A stretch of DNA of 64,000 bases from Corynebacterium qintianiae. GTDB taxonomy: Bacteria; Actinomycetota; Actinomycetes; Mycobacteriales; Mycobacteriaceae. Each line of letters opens with the position of its first letter. Position 1 is the first letter of the stretch. This document shows positions 43,563 to 52,216 of the stretch, piece by piece. A program made the position numbers and the translations under genes. The notes under the pieces were generated by a model that saw only the letters and a program-made list of their open reading frames with translations, had not been told where the DNA came from and did no database searches. The stretch covers positions 1,550,001 to 1,614,000 of the forward strand of contig NZ_CP064955.1 of assembly GCF_011038645.2 (NCBI RefSeq), read 5' to 3'.

Positions 43563-44633
43563 TTAGCCGTTCTGCACCTTTGTCGCGCAGTCGATCTTGG
43601 CATAGCGTCGCCCGTTGTCATCCACCGACGTGAAGGCGTAGTTGCCGCCATAGGCTCGGCACCCCGTGTACGTGTCTCCGCCGCCACCCGACCCCGCTGG
43701 TGCGGCGGGTGCCGCCGGGGCTGCAGGCGCAGGGCGCGCGGCCTCCCTGCGTTGTTCCTCCGCGGCGCGCTCTTCCGCAGCGCGCGCTTCCTCGGCCTGA
43801 CGCTCCTGTTCAGCCAACTCTGCACGCCTCGCCTCGTCCCTGCGATCTTCTTCTACCATGATCGCACTGTCGATCTGGCGCTGAGCTTTCGCGAGATCAC
43901 CGCCCAGTCTCTCAACGTCCTGTTGGAGCTGGTCACCGTAGACGCCCTTCTGAAACTCGGATTGCCGCTCCGAGGCGCTGTCGAGCGCACGGAGCGCCTC
44001 TCGCACAGCCGTCAGACGGGCAGAAACCCGCCCGGCGCGCCCAAATGTGTAGTCATCGTCGAGGTCAGACAGCAGCGGAATGACAGCGGTGGCTTCGTCG
44101 TGGGCCGCCTGGGCATTGTTCAGAACCTCCGCGTCTTGCGGCGCGACGAGGCACTCCGGGCCAAGGGTCGAAATCCCCTTCCCGGCCGCAGCCGCCTCCT
44201 GCTCCGCCGAGAGAACGTCCGGGTAAAAGCGGTCATTGGGCGCAATGTTGACGGCGTGCCCTAAACCTTCCCGCGCAATCTCGGCGTTCACCAGCGATCC
44301 GTCACGGAACACACCTGCCAGCGTGCGGCCGTACTTGTCCTCCCGCTCCTCATCAAACGCGAGCTCCACCGTCGTTCCCACCGGCAGCAATGCAGCGAGG
44401 TAGTCGCGGGCATCCTCGGCCAGACACTCTGACGGCTTACCATCGCGGCCAATCTCCGGCGTGTTCACATTGAGCAGACGAATGCGCGTCGTCTCGCCTT
44501 CACGGCGGACATCGAGGGTGTCGCCGTCGACGATCTTTTCGACGCTCACCGGATCACCGGCCGAAACCGCCTGAACAACCATCACCGTGGCCAGAAGCGC
44601 CCCGGCCCATCCCAGCACTTTCCCAATGCCCAT
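43563..44633 (-). CDS. Exported staphylococcal-nuclease-like (TNase) protein
   Basis: 356 residues from ATG 44633 (MGIGKVLGWAG). An N-terminal membrane anchor or signal (LLATVMVVQAVSA) precedes an SNase domain: VEKIVDGDTLDV, IRLLNVNTPEI, and EDKYGRTLAGVF carry the Arg, Glu-context and Arg residues of the thermonuclease site. A coiled-coil Glu/Arg/Ala-rich segment (QERQAEEARAAEERAAEE) and a Pro/Ala linker lead to a C-terminal Cys/Tyr-rich tail (TYTGCRAYGGNYAFTSVDDNG). Likely extracellular nuclease. It lies at the left edge of the IS nest. Confidence 0.88.
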   Translation of the reverse strand: MGIGKVLGWAGALLATVMVVQAVSAGDPVSVEKIVDGDTLDVRREGETTRIRLLNVNTPEIGRDGKPSECLAEDARDYLAALLPVGTTVELAFDEEREDKYGRTLAGVFRDGSLVNAEIAREGLGHAVNIAPNDRFYPDVLSAEQEAAAAGKGISTLGPECLVAPQDAEVLNNAQAAHDEATAVIPLLSDLDDDYTFGRAGRVSARLTAVREALRALDSASERQSEFQKGVYGDQLQQDVERLGGDLAKAQRQIDSAIMVEEDRRDEARRAELAEQERQAEEARAAEERAAEEQRREAARPAPAAPAAPAAPAGSGGGGDTYTGCRAYGGNYAFTSVDDNGRRYAKIDCATKVQNG

Positions 44634-44833
44634 CACATTCTCCAACCCCTGCGCTGATACGTCCGAAATAGTGTGCCATTCCCCACGGAGTTCCTAACCC
44701 ACCGCCACCCCGGCAGTAAACTCCCCGGCCCGCTGCCCCACGAACCACCCGGAGACAACAGGAGGCACCAGCACTAGGTTGAAATCTTGATTAACCATGG
44801 CGATCTCGATTCGACTCAGATAAACCGTAACGG

Positions 44834-45310
44834 GGTCAAGTCCTAGGTAGTGGTGTATTTGCTTTTCGAATCTGTGGTTAGTGTTGGGCTGGTTGTTGGG
44901 GACCGTCTCGGGGATGATAGCTGGTGGTGATCATGCTGGAATCTCTTTGTTGTCGGTAGGTTTGTCGTCGATGACCCCGGCGGTGTTGACCTCTTTGGTC
45001 TGGGTCAGGCTAGTTAGCGGCATGTAGCGTTTCTGCTGGATCCTTCTCACTCGTGTTGTTCCGCGAGCACGGCACCGACGAGTCGGATGACGGCATCACG
45101 GTTCGGAAAAATCCCCACCACATCGGTACGCCGGCGGATCTCCCGGTTGAGACGTTCGGTGGGGTTGTTTGACCAGATCTTGGTCCACGCACTCTTTGGA
45201 GCGTTCGTGAACGCTAGTAGCTCGTCGAGTGATTCCTCCAGGCAGTCAGCAACATGAGGGAATTTCTGCTGGCAGAAATCCACCACCTCACGGGCCTGGG
45301 CCGGGCCCGA
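44834..45310 (-). mobile_element. Truncated IS256-type transposase fragment (left copy)
   Basis: Runs on the minus strand; the readable part is the C-terminal transposase region [24 protein letters not shown] ... [20 protein letters not shown], ending in an early TGA after AEQHE. The other frame then continues to KEVNTAGVIDDKPTDNKEIPA, so a stop and a 1-nt loss broke the reading frame. The end sequence GGTCAAGTCCTAGGTAGTG starts at 44834. The 5' part is cut off by the IS3 element at about 45310. It is nearly identical to the right copy (47968-48585) but inverted, with a one-base Ala/Val difference at KSAWTK/KSVWTK. Confidence 0.85.
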
Positions 45311-45338
45311 ACCCCGGAAAGTGGACACGGGGATTTAA

Positions 45339-46250
45339 TCAAGATGCGATAGTAAGTGTAGCTGATTCGGCGGCTTCAAAGGCGTTCGGCAAGCGGTAGC
45401 CACACCACGAGTGCAACCGTTGGGTGTTGTACCGGATGCACCACTGGAACACGTCCCGGCGACACACCAGCTGACTGGCGAAAACAGGCTCGTCCTTCAG
45501 GACTTCCCGCTTCAACGAGGCGTTGAACGACTCCGCCAACGAGTTGTCCGCGCTCGTCCCGATCGTACCCATCGACTGGGTGACACCGAACCGCTCACAT
45601 AACCTCCGGTACTGCTCAGAGGTATAGACACTGCCGTGATCCGAGTGAAAAATCGCCCCGTCAAGGCTACCTCGGACCCCGTGAGCCATCGTGAGGGCTT
45701 CTTCGACCAACTCGGTGCGCATGTGGTCGGCGATCGCGAAACCGGTCAACTGCCGCGAATAGCAGTCGATGACCGTGGCCAGGTACATATTCGACCCGTC
45801 CGCGATCGGCAGGTACGTGATATCGCCGACGTAGACCTTGTTCGGTTTCTCCGCGGTGAACCGGCGTTTCAGAAGGTCAGGGAATTTAGGCGCACGTTTC
45901 GCGGACACGGTGGTCTTCACCCGGCGTTTCCTGGTGTAGCCGAAAAGACCCATCTGCCGCATCAACCTGGCAGTGTGCTTGTGATTGAGACGGTCACTAT
46001 TGCCCCGGTCGTTGACGGGATCGGCGTTGATGGCCGCAGTCACACGTTTCGCCCCGTAACAGCCGTTCTCGGCCGTGAACACGGCCTTGATCCTCGCTCC
46101 CAGCGCCGCGTCAGCGACGAGGCGTCGCCGGCGGGCAGGAGCAGCAGATTTCCATTTGTAATACGAGGACCGGTTGACCTTCAGGACCTCACATAACCGC
46201 TTGACCTCGTAGAAGTCTCGGTGGTCATCAACGAACTGAAAGCGGTTCAC
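45339..46250 (-). CDS. IS3-family transposase OrfB (catalytic)
   Basis: 303 residues from GTG 46250. The rve-type integrase core with the DDE pattern: VYVGDITYLPIADGS (first Asp), IFHSDHGSVYTSEQY (second Asp) and DNSLAESFNASLKRE (Glu), preceded by the HTH_21-like NGCYGAKRVTAAIN. Full length for this family. OrfB starts in the same frame as the OrfA stop; the alternative frame of OrfA ends KETNW with TGA overlapping the GTG, as usual for the family. Confidence 0.92.
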   Translation of the reverse strand: MNRFQFVDDHRDFYEVKRLCEVLKVNRSSYYKWKSAAPARRRRLVADAALGARIKAVFTAENGCYGAKRVTAAINADPVNDRGNSDRLNHKHTARLMRQMGLFGYTRKRRVKTTVSAKRAPKFPDLLKRRFTAEKPNKVYVGDITYLPIADGSNMYLATVIDCYSRQLTGFAIADHMRTELVEEALTMAHGVRGSLDGAIFHSDHGSVYTSEQYRRLCERFGVTQSMGTIGTSADNSLAESFNASLKREVLKDEPVFASQLVCRRDVFQWCIRYNTQRLHSWCGYRLPNAFEAAESATLTIAS

Positions 46251-46262
46251 CAGTTCGTCTCT

Positions 46263-46589
46263 TTAAGCGAAATATTTGGCCGCCTTGCGCAGGATCTCTC
46301 GTACCTCCCGGAGCTTGACGTTCTCGCGTTCCAACACGCGGATCCGCTCGGCATCGGAGAGTCCTTCAGCCGGGGAGCGTTCGCTGTTGGCTGCGGCGAT
46401 CGGGCTGGCGACTTTTTCACCGTGGGCGTTGGTTTTGGTGCCGGTGCCGAAGGCGTCGAGCCAGGTGCGCAGGGAGTTGCGGTTGACCCCGAGATCGGAG
46501 GCGATCGCGTTGATCGTGGCTCCGGGGGTCGACTCGTACAACGACACTGCGTCACGCTTGAACTGCTCGGTGTAGGTCTTGCGTGGCAT
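46263..46589 (-). CDS. IS3-family transposase OrfA (DNA-binding)
   Basis: About 108 residues from ATG 46589 (MPRKTYTEQFKRDAVSLYES), a helix-turn-helix of the IS3 type, then a coiled coil (RIRVLERENVKLREVREILRKAAKYFA). The TAA comes 13 nt before OrfB, one base out of step with the family's usual ending (KETNW TGA), so this copy may carry a one-base change at the A-run GCTTAAAGAG. Confidence 0.88.
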   Translation of the reverse strand: MPRKTYTEQFKRDAVSLYESTPGATINAIASDLGVNRNSLRTWLDAFGTGTKTNAHGEKVASPIAAANSERSPAEGLSDAERIRVLERENVKLREVREILRKAAKYFA

Positions 46590-46660
46590 GGTGGAAAGGT
46601 ACCTCACTTTCCCAGCGAGATGCTGGTTTCAGCGTGTCCACCACCAAGGGGTCAGGTCCG

Positions 46661-47967
46661 AAAGAGCTCTCCTTGAAGTTTGTGGGGCGTTGAGGCCGTG
46701 TTAGGCGATGTGGTCGTAGATGGATAGGTCAGCGATGTCAACAGCGGTATCTGGCTGGAATCTCTCGCCCGCCGTAGCTAGGTCGCGGCGCATGGCGCGG
46801 GCAGTTTGGGTGTGGGCGGGGTCGGTGATGACCTTGTGCTGGCCCCAGTGGCGTGGGTGCACCGCGGCGGGTTCACCGGTGGCCCGGTCACGGCGATTTC
46901 ATCAAGCGTGCTGCGCACAGTGACTAGTCGGTCAATGAATGTCGGATCCACGCTGTACTGGTTGGTGTCAACGGTGACGTAGTAGTTACGTGGCAGGCGC
47001 ACCGCGGGCCTGACACCGAACACCGGCGGATACGGTGGCAAGGGGCGCATCGCCCACTGATCAGCTGCGAACAAGTCCGCCGGTGTGGCCTTCAACGTGG
47101 TGTGAACGCGTGCGTTGGCGATTGTGGTGAACCACTCATCAAGTTGGGCTTGCACATCCACCGGGTCGCTGAACCGGCGCCCGGGGAAGAAGGAACGCTT
47201 CATGTACCCGTTGGTGCGCTCGACGATGCCTTTAGATTCCGGGTCCCGCGGTGGGGTCTGAACGATTCTGCAGCCCAGCGCCCCGCCGAATGCGGCAACA
47301 GGCTCGCACAGCTTCGCCTTGCCAATCCCGGACTCGTGATCCCACACGAGCCGATCTGGTACCGCTTGGAAATCACGTGTTATCAACTGCCACATCCCGG
47401 CGATCAAGTCATCAGTCGTGCGCGAGGGAAGCACACACGCCGCAGCGAGAATGCGAGGCTGCCATCACCAACACCGGCAACGCGCGGTAGACCCCATCAG
47501 CATCAGGTAGTCCACCCGGTGCAAAAGTGAGATCACATTGGATCTCACGCCCCGGGGCGTGAGTAAGGGTATCGACTGGGTCGGCGGGCATATACTCAGG
47601 CCGGATCCTGGCAACGTGTTTGCGAAACCATGAATCCGAGCCTGTCCAGCCCACTCGCTGAGCCAACACCTTGGCATTAAGCTGCGGTGTTTCCGCGAGA
47701 AGTTCCCTGACCTGCGGTTCAAACGGATCGAAACTCGTGCCTTTGGCATCCCGTGGCTTGTAACAAGGCGGCGAATCTGAAGCCAAAGCCTTCTCCACCG
47801 TCTTCTTCGCACAGCCCACTTCGGCCGCGATCTTCCTCAATGACAGACCCTGCCCACGCAGGTATCGGATCTGCGCCCATTCCTCCAATGAAATCACCCA
47901 TCCAATCTTTTCCGGGTGGGCTACTTTTCGAGGAGCGTTTTGGGCTACTTTTCAAAGAGCGCTGACA
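46661..47967 (-). mobile_element. IS21-family remnant lacking istB
   Basis: The right end is TGTCAGCGCTCTTTGAAAAG (reverse complement of 47948-47967) with a second AAAAGTAGCCC unit inside, the multiple terminal repeats usual for IS21. Inside lies a broken istA. The expected istB downstream is absent, cut off by the IS3 element. The right end is inserted in the IS256-type sequence that resumes at 47968. Confidence 0.82.
46701..47897 (-). pseudogene. IstA transposase of IS21 family, two frameshifts
   Basis: The product reads MISLEEWAQIRYLRGQGLSL (HTH) and VTDFR-like DPVDTLTHAPGREIQCDLTF, stopping early at 47412 (...ASLAHD). A second frame then gives LPSRTTDDLIAGMWQL ... WDHESGIGKAKLCEP (Asp of DDE) and IVERTNGYMKRSFFPGR (Glu). 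Near 46865 a third frame continues EPAAVHPRHWGQHKVITDP to ...LSIYDHIA and TAA 46701. So one-base changes near 47420 and near 46870 disrupt it. Confidence 0.85.
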
Positions 47968-48585
47968 GTTAATGACTGTTTACCGCAGGCGAGTTGGCAG
48001 CGGTGCCGGACTCACTTCGCGAAGAACCTCTCCTCCATGGTGCCGAAAACGCAGTGGCCGACGTTGTCTGCGATGTTTCACACGATCTTCCAGCAACCCG
48101 ACGCTGACAGTGTGTGGGCCCAGGCCCGTGAGGTGGTGGATTTCTGCCAGCAGAAATTCCCTCATGTTGCTGACTGCCTGGAGGAATCACTCGACGAGCT
48201 ACTAGCGTTCACGAACGCTCCAAAGAGTGTGTGGACCAAGATCTGGTCAAACAACCCCACCGAACGTCTCAACCGGGAGATCCGCCGGCGTACCGATGTG
48301 GTGGGGATTTTTCCGAACCGTGATGCCGTCATCCGACTCGTCGGTGCCGTGCTCGCGGAACAACACGAGTGAGAAGGATCCAGCAGAAACGCTACATGCC
48401 GCTAACTAGCCTGACCCAGACCAAAGAGGTCAACACCGCCGGGGTCATCGACGACAAACCTACCGACAACAAAGAGATTCCAGCATGATCACCACCAGCT
48501 ATCATCCCCGAGACGGTCCCCAACAACCAGCCCAACACTAACCACAGATTCGAAAAGCAAATACACCACTACCTAGGACTTGACC
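47968..48585 (+). mobile_element. Truncated IS256-type transposase fragment (right copy)
   Basis: On the plus strand. From LPQASWQRCRTHFAKNLSSM it runs through MVPKTQWPTLSAMFHTIFQQ and the shared C-terminal part to a TGA after AEQHE, then the end sequence CACTACCTAGGACTTGACC to 48585. It carries more of the transposase middle than the left copy. The 5' part was removed or split by the IS21-like element. It has the same early TGA and lost base as the left copy, so both derive from one already broken copy. Confidence 0.85.
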
Positions 48586-48603
48586 ACGACGATCCTTTCG
48601 CCA

Positions 48604-49446
48604 CTAACGCCGATGTTTACCCGTGCTTTGTGTCCCTCGCAGAATCACTTCTGGGGCTAGGTAACTGGCTCGACGGTTTTCAATGGCCCAATCCGCGCTA
48701 TTAGCTCCGTTTGCTGCGGTGTGGCGACTCCAACGCTTGTACTCTCGGGACAAATAATAGGGATCATCGTCGCCGATAACTTCTCCGTCATGAAGCCAAA
48801 TAGCACGGTTGCAGAAGTTTTCAATTGTCTCGGGAGAATGCGAAACCAAGAACAAGGTGCCCGAATCTGCTAGGAACTCTTCCATACGCTGTTCTGCTTT
48901 AGCACTAAAAGTTGAGTCGCCGGTCGAAAGCGCCTCATCGATAAGAAGAATCTCCCGAGGTACTGCCGTTGAAATTCCAAACACGAGCCGCGCCTTCATA
49001 CCCGACGAGTAGGTGTTCATGGGCCTACCACCTGCTTCCACGAGCTCACACCACTCGAGCACCTTCGGAGTTAAATCGTTCACTTCGTACTTCTCTAAAC
49101 CCAAGGCTAGTAACCCTAAACGGACATTTTCTCGTCCTGTCAGGTGCGGTTGGAGTGCGGGAGCCACACCCAAAAGCGTCGGCAACGACGAGACCCAGAC
49201 TTCACCAGTACTGGGTCGCTCATTCCCTGCGATAATATTGAGTAAGGTTGATTTGCCCGAGCCATTTTGACCGATCAGTCCTATTGAATCACCGGAGCGC
49301 GCAACGAGCGAAATCGGGTGCAGGGCAGCAACTGCTGCAGAAGACTGATCCTGTCGAAACCATCCAAGCCCCCGAGCGTTAGCTAACTTGTATGATTTGC
49401 TTACGCCGGTAACGGCTACGGTAGTCTTTTCACTTGATTGAGGCAT
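48604..49446 (-). CDS. ABC-2 exporter ATP-binding protein (polysaccharide type)
   Basis: 280 residues from ATG 49446 (MPQSSEKTTVAVTGVSKSYK). Walker A GQNGSGKSTL, signature YSSGMKARL, Walker B EILLIDEAL and a His switch LVSHSPETIENF. The position beside an ABC-2 permease and among glycosyltransferase genes fits the TagH/Wzt-type exporters of teichoic acid or O-antigen. Overlaps the permease gene's 3' end by 17 bp. The last residues run close to the IS256 fragment end. Confidence 0.93.
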   Translation of the reverse strand: MPQSSEKTTVAVTGVSKSYKLANARGLGWFRQDQSSAAVAALHPISLVARSGDSIGLIGQNGSGKSTLLNIIAGNERPSTGEVWVSSLPTLLGVAPALQPHLTGRENVRLGLLALGLEKYEVNDLTPKVLEWCELVEAGGRPMNTYSSGMKARLVFGISTAVPREILLIDEALSTGDSTFSAKAEQRMEEFLADSGTLFLVSHSPETIENFCNRAIWLHDGEVIGDDDPYYLSREYKRWSRHTAANGANSADWAIENRRASYLAPEVILRGTQSTGKHRR

Positions 49447-50293
49447 AGATTCCCTCTGCCCTCCACGCATACAACATCCCGGACAAGCCAAGAATAACCG
49501 CCCAAACTAAAACGTAAAGCCACTGCTCTAAAGGTATCGTTTCACCATAGAGAACGCAGTTGCGTGCAATGTCTAAGAACTGATATATCGGGTTTGCCTT
49601 CACGATAGATTCGAGTAGGGGATCTGCGTCGAAACGGTCCACCGTGAAAAATACACCGGACAAGAAAAAGAGACCCCGGACTCCGACGCTTACCAATTGT
49701 TTCAAATCCGGTAGAAAAGCAGTTGCTCGCGCAACCCATAACTGGGTCCCCAGAATAAAAATGTGAGCAAGGAAATACAGTGGCACGATGAGACCCAATT
49801 GAAACGGGATAGTCTCATTGAGCTGAAACGCCAGGGCGATCAAGATCGCAACCCCCATCGGAACGATGCCGTCCAGAAATTGCCGATAAGTTGAAGCGAG
49901 CGCCACCTCTAGTAGTGAAACTTTAAATGTGGATATTAGAGGATTGGCTTTCTGAACCATTCCCGCGGCTGACGTTATGCCTTTGGAAAATATGCCGAAG
50001 AACGTAGTACCGATTATCAAGAAGCCTACGAAATTCTCTACTCCGCGAACCGAGTCGAGAATCAACCCAAATACTATGACGTAAACTGAAGACTGTAGAA
50101 GCGGATCTAATATAATCCAAAACTTACCTAAAGCATTTCCTCTAGAAATACTAAATGCGTCGCTCCTAGCTTCAGCTACGATGAAGTTCCGACGTCTCCA
50201 TGCGGAGCGCATATAGTGAGAAAAGGTCGGTCTAACCTCTACTCGAAACAATCCATTTGCTTCGATAACTACTTTTTCGTTGTTATGACTCAT
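49430..50293 (-). CDS. ABC-2 polysaccharide exporter permease
   Basis: 287 residues from ATG 50293 (MSHNNEKVVIEANGLFRV). Six hydrophobic helices, with the amphipathic start RSAWRRRNFIVAEARSDAF and ISRGNALGKFWIILDPLLQSSVYVIVFG typical of TagG/KpsM permeases; the last helices have NPIYQFLDIARN. It should move a lipid-linked or free glycan across the membrane with the ATPase downstream. Confidence 0.9.
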   Translation of the reverse strand: MSHNNEKVVIEANGLFRVEVRPTFSHYMRSAWRRRNFIVAEARSDAFSISRGNALGKFWIILDPLLQSSVYVIVFGLILDSVRGVENFVGFLIIGTTFFGIFSKGITSAAGMVQKANPLISTFKVSLLEVALASTYRQFLDGIVPMGVAILIALAFQLNETIPFQLGLIVPLYFLAHIFILGTQLWVARATAFLPDLKQLVSVGVRGLFFLSGVFFTVDRFDADPLLESIVKANPIYQFLDIARNCVLYGETIPLEQWLYVLVWAVILGLSGMLYAWRAEGIYASIK

Positions 50294-50477
50294 TCTGATG
50301 AGTATCTCCCTAACTCTCCCGCACGCAAATTCAAATTCTCGGATTGATGAGCTCCACGTATCGACCATTCGGATACGTACTGGACGAAATGCTTTTTCAA
50401 CAAAAAGATTAGCAACGATGCAATAATCGAACGAGCGGGCCAGCTTAGGAGAGTTCTATTCAATATCGAAACAGAGG

Positions 50478-52193
50478 CTATTGCCCTTCAGCGAGTGTGA
50501 ACTCCCCAGTCCGTTTAGATACCACTTTTACGCTGGCATCGTCGATTTCGCATTTCAATGAGATATCACCGGCCACTTCTGAAATGTCTATCGGAAATAT
50601 CTCGTACTCACCCAAGGAAATGACCGTGAGCCATGACTGATCACCCCGTCGAGTTGGGAAGACTTCGAGAACGGAGGATGCTTCTTTTTCGCCGTAATGT
50701 GGTGAGTACCAGCCTTGCATTGGATCTTCGACACCACCAACTAAATCAAATCGGGGACGTTTCAACCAGCGCATCGACAGGTGAGCACCGTCGTTTACAA
50801 GGGTAACCGTTCTCATCCCAACCCTCACCTCAGTCTTGGGGTGGAAATGCCACAATTGATGAAAGTTGAGGGTTGAGTTCGGATCAATTTCCTTCGAATC
50901 TCTAGCAGAGTCGCTAATAACTAGGGCATCGAACTCCCGGAGATAGATTACTCGCCGCTCCAAGACGTAGCCATCGTACGCGTTGCTCGTTACAACGTAT
51001 GACTCGCCATCTTCAGTACTAGAGTGGCCGGTTAGTACCGCACCTGTCGCATCAGGGTCTCGCTCTTCGGCAATGAGAAGGTTATGTGCCGACCGCCCCT
51101 TAAAGTATCGTCGCTCCTTTCCTCTTTGATAGGCGAACATTCCCGGATCGACAATCCAGGGGACCCCCTTTGAAAAGACGGTAACCGAACTCGCGTCATC
51201 ATGTCCGTGAATAGCCTCTGTACCCCATCTCAGCGTGTAGAAACTCGAATCTCGGAATTGACACGGAGTCCGTCCCCACTCGCTTCTGCCCGCGGCGTAC
51301 CCTGCATCCAATGATATGCTCTTTTTCTCGGGTGGCATTCCCTCCGATCCCCGAGACCGAGCAAATTTTGTAGTCTCTAGATCGTCATCCGAGAGCGGTC
51401 TGCCTGGCGGAGTATCGCCAATAGTTTCGAGATAGCCGTCCGGGCGAACAAAATGCGCTAAATTACCGCGCGACGTTTGCAATCTACTTGACACCTCAGG
51501 GCACGGAATGCCTTCAGCCTGCACCCGCTGAGCTGCAAGGTTCCACCAATGATAGTTCAGATCGTGGTATGCTAACGAGCCCTCCAAATTTGTACCCTGG
51601 GCGTCAAATTCATCCTCGAATAGAGCCGTTAAGTCACGTACAGCCTCCTCTTGAACTTGCTTGTTGCCAAGAAATGAAGCAACAACGAATAGGCCCTGAA
51701 TCTGGTGGAGTCCATGGTTACCGCTTACTCGACGCGACTTGTCTCTCAACCTATCTTCGTGGAATTTGATCACGTCGGTGAACCATTCGAATTCACTTTC
51801 TGGAACTAAGGCAGCCCCCAAAGTGAAGGTGATCGCTCTCAGACCATCAGCCATGTCCATCCAAGCGAAGTCGTCCTCGGTTTCGAGGTTGTGCTTACAC
51901 CAGTCGCGTACCGTGTCGTACCATGCATCGCCATATTGCTTGCGAAAACGATCATCTGAAAGCGCAACCCGCCTCAATGGATCTAACCATTTCATGGAGT
52001 GGAGCTGAAATCGCCAATTCTGCTGCTGGAAGGGGTCCGCATTCCAGCTGATTTCGCCATTAAAAAACCAAGAAGGGTGCGGGTCGAGTGTCAGATTTCC
52101 ACTAACAATTTCTTCAGCGACCTTCAAGTCATCTGCCTTCGGGGTCCACCAAGTTCCTAGCTGCTGCCGTTTTGCTACCCCAATATCAACCAT
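50478..52193 (-). CDS. Heparinase II/III-like protein
   Basis: 571 residues; start ATG 52193 has GAGGTGCG upstream, whereas ATG 52214 lacks a site. Helical N-terminal part with SGNHGLHQIQGLFVVASFLG and NLEGSLAYHDLNYHWWNL, and a C-terminal beta-rich part with RWGTEAIHGHDDASSVTVFS and KGVPWIVDPGMFAYQRGKER. These match the toroid plus beta-sandwich layout of alginate lyase/heparinase-like proteins. It lacks a signal peptide. In this context it may be a polymer-editing enzyme or one that modifies sugars. Confidence 0.85.
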   Translation of the reverse strand: MVDIGVAKRQQLGTWWTPKADDLKVAEEIVSGNLTLDPHPSWFFNGEISWNADPFQQQNWRFQLHSMKWLDPLRRVALSDDRFRKQYGDAWYDTVRDWCKHNLETEDDFAWMDMADGLRAITFTLGAALVPESEFEWFTDVIKFHEDRLRDKSRRVSGNHGLHQIQGLFVVASFLGNKQVQEEAVRDLTALFEDEFDAQGTNLEGSLAYHDLNYHWWNLAAQRVQAEGIPCPEVSSRLQTSRGNLAHFVRPDGYLETIGDTPPGRPLSDDDLETTKFARSRGSEGMPPEKKSISLDAGYAAGRSEWGRTPCQFRDSSFYTLRWGTEAIHGHDDASSVTVFSKGVPWIVDPGMFAYQRGKERRYFKGRSAHNLLIAEERDPDATGAVLTGHSSTEDGESYVVTSNAYDGYVLERRVIYLREFDALVISDSARDSKEIDPNSTLNFHQLWHFHPKTEVRVGMRTVTLVNDGAHLSMRWLKRPRFDLVGGVEDPMQGWYSPHYGEKEASSVLEVFPTRRGDQSWLTVISLGEYEIFPIDISEVAGDISLKCEIDDASVKVVSKRTGEFTLAEGQ

Positions 52194-52216
52194 TGTTTCG
52201 CACCTCATTGACATGT

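Larger units (their letters stand above)
45308..46660 (-). mobile_element. IS3-family insertion sequence
   Basis: About 1.35 kb with GTGGACAC-type terminal inverted repeats (TGGACACGG from 45322 and its reverse TGTCCACCA to 46642; outer GACCCC-like bases extend a little further). It holds the two ORFs of an IS3-type transposase. It has cut both the left IS256 fragment and the IS21-like remnant. Its target duplication cannot be read with confidence. Confidence 0.85.

Noticed and set aside
46263..46265. IS3 OrfA stop as a programmed frameshift site
   Set aside because: The A-run is short and the OrfB start is already in the same frame as the OrfA stop, so a one-base mutation is equally likely; not claimed as a functional frameshift.
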